DNA of 64,000 nucleotides from contig JANTQA010000023.1 of assembly GCA_027625915.1 (NCBI GenBank), forward strand, positions 3,348,001 through 3,412,000. Reading direction: 5' to 3'. The position numbers and the translations under genes are program-made. The stretch comes from Anaeramoeba flamelloides (Eukaryota; Metamonada; Anaeramoebidae). How positions within the stretch are numbered: position 1 is the first letter of the stretch; every line of letters starts with the position of its first letter. Of the stretch, positions 13,881 through 23,533 are shown one piece after another. The notes below the pieces were generated by a model. It was given only the letters and a program-made list of their open reading frames with translations. It did no database searches and was not told the origin of the DNA.

Positions 13881-14899
13881 TTCTTTATCATTATAAATGG
13901 ATTCAACATTTTTGAAAAATAGGTCATTTAATTAAAATGATTTGGTTAAACTCAAATAAATCCAAATAAAAATAAAAATAAAAAATCTCAAAGATTTCAA
14001 ATTACTAATTTCTACATTAAATTCAAATTTAAAAAATAATAAAAAAAAAAAAAAAAAAAAAGGGGGGCTTACATTTTGGTTTAAAACGATTGTTTAAAAT
14101 GAAAATAAGACATTAAAAAAAACTTAAAAAAATGTGTTTATTGTACCCAATATTATGAAAACGTAAATCATTTCATTTGGTATTGTGAAATATATAAATT
14201 TATCAGAATTGTATAGAAAAAAATGTCAAAAATTCTAGATTAAAAACTCTACGAATAAAATATTCTGAGAAAAAATACACAGAAACTCTTTAAGATGGCT
14301 AATCAAAATTATGAAAATTATCACCCTTGTCAGTATTTTTCATCAAAGATCTTATGGTTAGAAAAATTAAGGTAATTAAGAAAAAATAAAAAAAATAAAG
14401 TGAAAAAAAAAATACTTAAAATAGAAAAAAATTAGAAAAATTCTACTGAATATTACCCCACCCTTGGAAACTGAGAATACAAATTATTAATCACAGAGTG
14501 TGTAATTTTTTATTTGTTAGGAATAATATTTCTATGGTTTTTTTACCCCACGTATGTATTCAAGGCATATAATATTTTTAAATTGGTCAAGTTAATGATA
14601 GCATTATGTATATATATATATAAGTTAATTTTTTTCTTCTTAATTTTTTTTATTTGATAATTTTTGTTTAATTACTCCCATCTCTTGAAATAAAAATAAT
14701 TATAAATTTAATATGATGGTTGAACCCCCTTTTTGAATATTTAAATGTAATGTATTTTTTATACTTGGTTTTCTTTTTTCAAATAAACTAAAAAAAAAAA
14801 AGTCAGATAAATATTAGAAAATAAGAAAATTTACTTTTTTTCAATTAAAATCAATTTTTAATATTTAATGAAATCGTAATATCAATCATAAACAAAATA

Positions 14900-15480
14900 A
14901 CATCTGTTTTATGGTATATCTCTAAAAATATTACAAAAAAGACCTTTTTAGAAAAATATACAAAGGAATATCTTCGATTTTTAATTCGAATGGATATGAA
15001 TTAATTATATTTTGAAAACAACAATGTTAGTTTCAAAGAGCCACTCTTTTTCTCTTTTTGAGGTTTTGAAGATTTTTTTTTTCATTTTTTTTTTCATTAC
15101 TCCAGGGAGTTGTTTTTATTCGAAATAATATGCTAAAATACAGGCTTTGTCAAATAATAGAATTGCAAAAAAAAACCACAAATTAGATTAGATTAAATTA
15201 AAATGATTATATACATAACAAAAATAATTAGTTTCTAATTGAAGAAGTTTACATCTTTTGAAATAAAATAGAAGAAATTGTTTTTTTTTTTTAAACTTTG
15301 ATTTTTTGGAATTGATAAAAGTTTACAATATTTTTTTTTTTAATTGAATTTTTTGTAAAAGAAGATCGTCTAGTAATTATTTTTTTTTTGTTTTTTAATT
15401 AATGGGCCAAAAGAAGGCAACTTACACATTATTCTTTTTAATTTCAAGTCATAAATTGGGTATCGGGTAAAGCATACCAA
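14900..15480 (+). repeat. Dispersed repeat family B, copy 1
   Basis: Direct-orientation match to about 40880-41500. Shared order of landmarks: CTCTAAAAAT, ATATTTTGAAAACA, a CTTTTTGAG block, CCACAAATTAGATTAGATT / CCACAAATCAGATTAAATC, and poly-T blocks before a GATC-containing end. Diverged, with no coding sequence and unknown class. Confidence 0.5.
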
Positions 15481-17216
15481 ATAACTATACCCTTCATTCA
15501 ATTTTTACACAAAATATAAGAATTTATTTTGCAATTTTTCACCTTTTCCTAAAGTCAAACCTTAGTGTTGAAAATAAATTTTTTTTGGGTTTAATAATTC
15601 TTTTTATTTAACTAAAAAAAATTAAATAAAAGGTGCATCAACGAAATTAAAATTCAAAATAAAGGAGACTGTAAACTCTCAAATAATAAAATGAATTAAT
15701 AATTTTTGACGTTATCGATCCTCGTTGATATTTAAAAGATATTTTGATTACTTCAACTTTTCGAAAAAAAAATAGAGAAAAATATTATTGGTTATAATTT
15801 CCAAATAAATCCTTTATATATTGAAAGCTTAAACTAATGGGAGTGGTTTGTAATTACACAAATCAAGATTAAAGTTGAGAATCCTTATTCTAATTCCATA
15901 TAATCGAATTGAAAACTTACTTGTTTTTTTCCAAGAAATTGGAACAAATTTCATCTAATTTCCGATTTCAATTCTGAAATATTCTTTTTGTTTAGGATTC
16001 TTATGTCAGGCAAAATTTTCTTCAAGATTATAAAAAGTTACGAAACACATTAAGCAGGTAACCTAAATTCCAATCTATTTCATTGAAAAATCTTTTTGTA
16101 AAAGTAAATATAGGAAAATAAAATTAGGGAATTATTACTAATTTTATTCATTATAGGATTTAAATACCAATATTAGAGGCGGTAGTTCTCAGATGTGAAA
16201 TCACTTAATTGTCTTGCTTTGCGGAAAGAGATCTGATTTTGACAAAATTGTGTACTTTTCAAAGTTTGAGATTCAAACAATAAGAGATTCCGAAATTTTT
16301 GATAAAGAATTAAAGTATTAAAATAATGTATTTATCTGAGATTATGAGACAAAGAATTTCAAATTAGATTAACAACCAAATTTTTTCTTAAAAAGCTGTG
16401 AAAGACTACTCTTTAAAAAGAAAAAAGAATATCATTTACTTTTTTTCAAAAATTGTTTTGAGAAAATTGTCTTTTAATATTATTTTTCACACAAACAAAT
16501 AATATTTTTGATACCAATTACCTGAAGAATTTGTAATTGAACTTTGGAAAGGAAAAATTCCCAAATAAAAAAAAAAATTTGATTTGTAAAAAAGGCATAA
16601 AACCAAAAGACATTTCACAGATTGGGAATAAATTTATATTTTACAAGAGATCTCTTGATTTTTTCATTTTTTTTCTCTTCAGTTTTATTTTTCTTTTTTC
16701 TTTTTTCGAAAGTCCAAAGGATGACAAACCAACAACAAGGTATGATCAAAATACAAAACTAAACTCTTAACAAACATATTTTTTTAACAAGAAAAAAAAG
16801 ATTTGTTTTTTGGATCGAATTGAATTAAGGAAACAAATACCTTCAAAGAAACAAACGTTTCTTTACCAACCATTTTTCCAAAAGTTCTTTTCTTTTCCAA
16901 AACAAACAAATAAGAAGATCGAAGACAAAACAAAGAAAGTCTTGTTTTCAATTAAAAAATAAAAAAAGGCCAATTGCAAATAGAAAAATAACAAAAAAAA
17001 AGAAGAAAACTTTTTTCATATAAAATTTAATTTGACCAAACAAGATTTTTGAAAGCAACAAAACATCTCCCTTCTTCGTTAATTCAAACTGAGTTTTTTT
17101 TTCTTATTTTAATAATTTTTCTAACCGTAAAAAAAACATAAAATGATAAAATCCTTCTTTTGCTTAACTACAAAAAAATTAATTTTGTGTTATCTATCTT
17201 TGATCTTGAACCAATA

Positions 17217-17993
17217 ATGCCACACTTCAATTCAACAAAAGACAAAGAAGAAGAAACAGGAATTGACAATTCGACAGTGAGCTTTAAGAATCTGAAGAGC
17301 ATGTTTGGATCAACATTAAATAGCCAACAACAAGGACAGGGAATTAAAACTTTTGGATTTCGGGGAAGAGGAGGAGGAGGAGGAGGTAGAATATTAGGGA
17401 TTGGGAGAGGTGGTAGTTGGGGAAGAGGAAGAGGAAGAGGAAGAGGAACGTCAACTGTTAATAGAGGGAGAGGAAGATCAACAGTTAGTAGAGGAAGAGG
17501 CCTTAACAGAGGAAGAGGAACGTCAACAATTAATCGAGGGAGAGGAACAAGCTGGGGAAGAGGAAGAGGAAGAGGAAGAGGAACATCAACTGTTAACAGA
17601 GGGAGAGGAACAAGCTGGGGGAGAGGAAGGGGGAGAGGGAGAGGAACGTCAACAGTTAATAGAGGAAGAGGTGTTAGTAATGTAACCACAAGCCAAACTT
17701 CTAATCAACCAAAAAGGCCACAAAATAAACCCTGGGAAAAGAAAACAACTTCAACAACAACAACAAACCAAAACAATAAACTTAAATCTTGGGGATCTCA
17801 AAATAAAATGAATACAACGACAACAACAACAACCCAACCAAAAAGACCTCAAAATAAACCCTGGGAAAAGAAAACAACTTCAACCCAACCACAAAGACCA
17901 CAAAATAAACCCTGGGAAAAGAAAACAACTTCAACAACAACAACAAACCAAAACAATAAAATTAAATCTTGGGGATCTCAAAATAAAATGAAT

Positions 17994-18024
<31 letters not shown>

Positions 18025-20258
18025 CGCAACCAAAGATATCACAAAATAAACTTTGGGGTAATATAATAAATAGTAATACAAATACTTCTAATAATATAAA
18101 ATCAGATGTAAATCAACAGACAATAAAACCAACACTACCAAAAAAACCAATAAAACAAGATGAAATATCAAATGAGCTCCCACCAAAATTACCATCCCGC
18201 CAACCAATTAACAATGTGAATAAAATTGAATCAACCCAAAAAACACAACAAACAGAAATCACAAATGAACTTCCACCAAAATTACCATCCCACCAGCCAA
18301 ATAATAATGTTGATGAAACCAAAAAAGAAGTTGTACAATTTTCAGCATTGACCGAAGATTATGAAAATACAATTTTATTACTGGACGACTTAAATCAAAC
18401 TTTTGATAAATTTGTTGAAGAATTAAATAATAACAATACTGAAAATTTAAAAAAAAATGTTTTGGAAATTGATGAAATAACTGAATTTGTTAATGAAATA
18501 ATTGCTAAATGCGATAAAACGTTAGAGGAATTCTTTACAATACTTTTTTCACCAGTTAAGGTTGATCCATCAGAATACGCAGATTTGCAATTAACGTTAT
18601 TTTTTCTTGACATCCAAGAGGAATGCCAGTTTATTGCAGAAATGGTTAATGGGTTTACAGGGAATGAGGTGGATGAAGATCTAGATAATGCTATGTTATT
18701 AGTGGATTCAGTTAGTGAAAATATTACTAAACTTGTTAATAAGATTTGTATGTCGATGCAGATCATTGAAACATTGGGCAACGTGAAACCGGTTAACGAA
18801 TTAAAATCAGACGAGATCGATAAAGAACTATTGGAATGGAAAAAGGAGCGCGACGAAATAATGAAAGTTAAGATCGACAAAGAACAAGAAATACGACAGG
18901 AGCAAGAAAAAATCCGATTACAACAGGAAAGGGCCAGGATACAGAGGCAAAAGGAAGAACAGGAAAGAATCAGGTTACAGCAGGAAAGACAAAGACAAGA
19001 AAGAATGAGGATACAAAAGGAAAAAGAAGAACAAGAAAGGGTCAGGTTACAAAAGCAAAGAGAAGAACAGGAAAGAATCAGGATACAAAGGCAAAAGGAA
19101 GAACAAGAAAGAATCAGGTTACAACAGGAAAGAGAAAGAAAGGAAAGGATCAGATTACAAAAGGAAAAAGAAGAGCAAGAAAGGATCAGATTACAGAAGG
19201 AAAAAGAAGAACAAGAAAGGATCCGGTTACAGAAGGAAAAAGAAGAGCAAGAAAGGATCAGGTTACAGAAGGAAAAAGAAGAACAAGAAAGGATCAGGTT
19301 ACAGAAGGAAAAAGAAGAGCAAGAAAGGATCAGGTTACAAAAGGAGAAAGAAGAACAAGAAAAGATCAGATTACAAAAACTAAAGGAAGAAGAAGATCGA
19401 AAAAAGCAATTACAACAACAACAACAACAGCAGCAGCAGCAACAACAGAGTAAGAATCGTTTAAAAAATCAAAATAGAGGTAAAAGAAAGATGAGAAAAG
19501 AACTGCCACCACCACCAAATACAAAGCCACCAATAAAGGAAGAAACAAATATACAAAGCAACCAAAATGAAAAGACAACAAATAAGCAATTAATGAAAAA
19601 AAAAACATTTTCAAATTGGATGAATTATTACCTACAGGCGACCGGATATGAAGGTAAATTTATCGAAAATCTTGAAATAGATATTTCGGATGGATTAGCG
19701 CTGATCGCTCTTTTCCAATTATTTACCGAGATTCAAATTGAAAACGCCGTCCAAAAGCCAACTAACGATGATCACAAATTAACAAATATTAAGCTGGTCT
19801 TAGAAAACATCCAATATTTGGAAATCGATGTTTCAATTTTCGATCCACAAAAGATCATTCATAGTGATTTGGATCATTGCTTGCAATTGGTCTGGGTGTT
19901 CATCGATGTGCTCGCGAACGGGGAATCATCCAGGGAGCATGTGATTCAATGGGTCAACGAGAGTATACAAACCGTTGAGCCCAGTTGGGAAATTAAAAAT
20001 TTATCTTCAGATTTGGAATCTGGCTTGATTTTTAATGCTCTTTTATATTCCTACGACCCCACCTTTATGCCAAATCCTAATACTTTGGACCTTAAGAAAA
20101 AAAAGGAGAACTTATATTTCGCTTTCGAATCAGGCGAAAACGCTTTTGGCATACCTTCCATTTTAGATACAGAAGACTTTTTAATACCTAATTCCCAAAT
20201 TGATGAAAATTCAACATTATGCTGGCTATATTTGGCAGAAATTGCTTTAAATCAATAA
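17217..20258 (+). CDS. RGG-repeat / coiled-coil / tandem CH-domain protein
   Basis: Single exon, 1013 aa; the ATG at 17217 is the first in frame. Domains: disordered N-terminus; Arg-Gly repeats at about residues 45-158; Thr/Asn/Gln-rich linker at 165-275 with a duplicated RPQNKPWEKKTTST unit; Pro-rich patches (ELPPKLPS twice); an acidic helical block at about 378-522; a long coiled coil at about 535-732 built from 12-residue ERIRLQKEKEEQ repeats; poly-Gln at about 734-745; then two calponin-homology domains at about 794-899 (FSNWMNYYL, DISDGLALIALFQLF) and 905-1013 (VIQWVNESI, DLESGLIFNALL, AFGIPSILDTEDF). A CH-CH pair of this order is the actin-binding module of the alpha-actinin/spectrin/plectin group, so an F-actin-linking role is likely. 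RGG boxes usually bind RNA or drive condensation. CH-CH is normally N-terminal; here it is C-terminal. Confidence 0.9.
17350..17690 (+). repeat. In-frame Arg-Gly minisatellite
   Basis: Purine-rich tandem array of GGAAGA/GGGAGA hexamers with interspersed Thr-Ser-Thr-(Val/Ile)-Asn units (ACGTCAACTGTTAATAGA and variants). It encodes about 110 residues of RG/RGG-type repeat in the CH-domain protein. Near-identical units indicate recent expansion. Confidence 0.85.
17709..18030 (+). repeat. Direct duplication within the CH-protein linker
   Basis: A block of about 130 bp beginning at the KRPQNKPWEKK codons (about 17709) recurs nearly unchanged from about 17890. A shorter third PKRPQNKPWEKK unit lies between them near 17838. 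Each long copy ends in a (ACA/ACG)n poly-Thr tract of different length, typical of replication slippage. Confidence 0.8.
18880..19400 (+). repeat. 36-bp in-frame coiled-coil repeats
   Basis: About a dozen 12-codon units encoding variants of ERIRLQKEKEEQ. The six around 19140-19360 are almost identical at the DNA level, so this part of the rod has expanded recently. Confidence 0.85.
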
Positions 20259-23200
20259 CCATTTCTTTATTAATTTTTCTTTTTTATTTTATTATCACTA
20301 TTTATTGCCATTTTTATTTTTCTTATTCTTTTTCTGTTCTCGAATTTTTTAATTTTTATTTATTTTATTGTTACTCTTCAAATTAAAAAAAAAATAACAA
20401 TAATAAAATTCTTTTTCATTCTTTTTTTTATATTTTTTTCAGAGTTTAATGAATTATATCTTTACCTTACCTTTTTTTTTTTTTTTTTTTTTTTTTTGAA
20501 AAAAATATATATTTAATACCCAGCATTTAATATTTTGGAAATTAACTGATAAACTACTTTTCTCTTTTGAGATATAAATAAATCAAGAATTTGAAAATAG
20601 GGAAATGCCAAACAATTAAAAAGTTATTGATCATAGCAAGTATTACATATTAGATTTGTATTATTAATAAAAAATGAAATATTTGAAAAACCAAGTAAAC
20701 TAAAAATAATTGAAAATTTTGAATTGTGAGTAGTATTACCTGAATATAATTCTATTTTTATCTTTATCACTAGATCTAAACAAATATTCAAAATTAGCAT
20801 ATTCTTTGAATACTTGTGGATAAAATAATCATACTTGGAATGGAAATCATCAAAAACCCAATTTAACTGAAAATATTTCTTATTCGTTTAATGGGAAATA
20901 TCTGCAAATGGGCAAAAGGGGATTTAGTTTCAAAATAATACCCACTAATATAGAAAACAAATAAATGATATATATATTACTTCAGATGAGAAGGTAAGAG
21001 AGAGGGAAAAAAATTGATAACAATGGGAAAAATCCCTTTCAAAAAATCAAATATTTGAAATTTAGGGGCCATTCCTCTATAAAAACAAGGCAAATTTAAA
21101 ATATGTTATTTGTGATATTATATACTTACAAATTTTCAAGATGCCAAATGTCAAAAAATTCTGATTGACTTAGAAACCCAAAAAAAGACTATTTTTTTCA
21201 GTGTTCTTATTTTTTTTTCCATTTTAACTGAAAAAGAAAAGATTTAAATCCATTTTATTTCTCACATTATAACAATTTTTTACCCTATTTATTGTCATTC
21301 CCATCATTATTATACAATAACTTGTCTTATTTACAAGAAATATTAATATTAAGATTTTTTTTCTTTTTTGAGATAATTCTTTTAGTTAATAAATAAAAAT
21401 TGATTTTTTTAGTTAGTTAGAAAATAATTGTATTTACTTAAGAATAGTAGTTATAATCTTTAAATTATTCAAGTTGTTTAAAATATTTTAATAAGAAATT
21501 ATGTTTTTGTTCTAAGATGACATTTGATTTTTCAAAATAAAATTTTTCTAAAAGATATTTAGGATTTGGTTAATTTTATCCCCAAAATTCAAAATCAATT
21601 TTTTTTCTTCTAAAAATGAATTGAATTGTTATAAGTGTTCTTTTGAATAAGACCAAATAATATGTTATAAAATTTTTTTTTTCTTTTTTTGAGTACCAGA
21701 AAACACCTTTTCAAAAATTTTAAGAAAAAATAAAAAAATATATGCTTAATAGATCCCAATTTAACGGATAAAACTTATTAAAAAATTAGATCAAATATTT
21801 CATTTATTCAATCACATATACCTCAAATAGTTTTATTGGCTGTTATTTATATTTAATTATTAATTATTAAAAATAATAACAAAATAATATATTTTCTTAA
21901 TAAATAAATACATTCCAACAGAAAACCAAAAATATGTTTCCCATTTTCAAGTATTAATTTTAATTGTTAATAAATATAATTTTGGTTAGTTTTTTTCATT
22001 TTATATTGGCAATATGCAAATTTTGAATTTCAAAAAAGAGACTAAAATTAATAATTTTTTCTTTGAGGTTATATCATTAATTTCATAAGTCGAAAAGACA
22101 AATAACAAAATAAAAATTGGATCTCCATAAAATTTAATTTTATTTTTAGAATATACTTTACTGTTTAAGATTATCTTTAATATCATTATTCAAGAAGATA
22201 TAGATGAATAGCGGAGGAAAATGAATATCTTAAATATTTTTAATATTATAATAGAATTTTTCATCTTTCTTTTTTATTTTTTTCCATTTTTTCCCAGGCT
22301 TAATTATCTTTGATTCACAGAAGAGTTAAAAAGGATAAAGACCTAGTGGTCAAACCAACCCGGCGAGACTGGGATATGGAAGTATTTTTAACTTGAAAAT
22401 AAAAACAAAAAATCAAAGGTAAAAAAGATCCTAAGTTTAAAAAAAACAGATCAAAAAGAAAAAAGTAACGATAAAAATTAAACAAGGATCCCCAAATGAA
22501 AAGTCATGAACAATTATCCAAAGATTTAAAATGAATCAAAGATATGATTATAATTTTTAATCTTCTTAATATAAGATAACATTGGTTCTTTTTTAAAATT
22601 TTACCAGTTGTTTCCGATATAACCCTATTTAATTGTTTTTTTTTTCTAATTTTTATTTTTGTATCAATTGTTAGGCTTTCTTGATTTATATTGTGATAAA
22701 AACTTATAACAACTTATGTAATATATTCAGGAATTTTTTGTCGTATTTTCAACGTTTTTTCCATTTATTTGAATATTTATTTTTAAAAATAGAAAATTAA
22801 TTTATCAATGTGTGATGTTAGACTTTCTTGAGTTTTTTATTTATTACAAAAAATCAATTATTTCTTCATAATCAAACAATTAATCTTAAGAAAATCATCC
22901 TTAACTTTTCAAAAATTTTAAATAATAGAATAAATTGTTTTAAATTACTATATTCTTTTGAATCAGAGGGAAAAAAAAAAAAAAAAAACGAATATTCCAG
23001 GTTACACCAGACAATCGATAGCACGCCCCCAATTTCTATTTTATTTATTTTATAAATTTTAAAACATTCTAAAACTACACAACAACTAGAATTTTCCATT
23101 TTAATTTTTTAAAAAACCTTTACATCCAAATCTAATAATTTTAGTTTCTAATTATACCAATTAAAAAATTCCTTAACAAGTTTTTAAAAAAATTAGATCC

Positions 23201-23533
23201 CTTTTTAATTTTATAAAACCTTTGAATTTCCTCTTTTTTTTTCTCTAAATTGATATTTTCTTGGGTATATTTTTAATCTCGCAAAGATCTATTTTTGCTC
23301 CAGTTTTATAATAATTCAATCTAAAAAAATAATTAACAAAAAAAAATCGTTAAGATCATTAAATTTATTTGATAATTCTTTTAACTGATAATGAGAGAAT
23401 ATAAATTAAAAGATAAAAAAAAAAATATTTGGATTAAAATTAATTTAAAAAAATTCAATTAAAAAAATTGTTTATAAAAACAATCATAAATTTTTTTTTT
23501 TTTTTTTGAATAAAATATTTTAAAAAATCATTA
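20259..23533. other. Gap between convergent genes
   Basis: The CH-CH gene (+) and the 908-aa gene (-) converge here. There is a long T-run near 20471-20497 and many A/T tracts. The open frames at 22001, 22828 and 22872 look random. One GC-richer island with strong inverted symmetry lies at 22306-22420 and is listed separately. Confidence 0.6.
22306..22420. other. Candidate structured RNA or hairpin island
   Basis: Nested complementarity around a GC-rich core in an otherwise AT-rich gap. ATCTTTGATT (22306-22315) pairs with AATCAAAGGT (22411-22420). AGTTAAAAA (22324-22332) pairs perfectly with TTTTTAACT (22385-22393). Inside are a GACC-TAGT-GGTC hairpin and a CCCGG-CGAGA-CTGGG hairpin. The layout resembles a three-way junction. 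The strand is unknown and no known RNA family motif was recognised. Confidence 0.35.

Larger units (their letters stand above)
10723..17216. other. 6.5-kb gene-poor gap with repeats
   Basis: No convincing gene on either strand. The frames at 11881 and 16537 are short, hydrophobic or low-complexity. The gap holds single copies of repeat families C (11035-11645), A in reverse (13180-13880) and B (14900-15480). It also holds an A-run abutting G6 near 14041-14067 and a TA microsatellite near 14606-14621. A GC-richer patch at about 16170-16235 has no assignable function. The 17100s form the A/T-rich leader of the CH-domain gene. Confidence 0.55.

Noticed and set aside
17401-17685. 94-codon Glu-rich plus-strand frame
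   Set aside because: Alternative frame of the same RGG minisatellite.
17168-17689. 173-codon minus-strand Leu/Pro-rich frame
   Set aside because: Shadow of the plus-strand Arg-Gly repeat; its repeats mirror the GGAAGA units and nothing else supports it.
22306-22420. tRNA gene or hammerhead ribozyme
   Set aside because: No GGTTCRANNCC box or 7-nt anticodon loop, and no CUGAUGA/GAAA core; kept only as an unclassified structured island.
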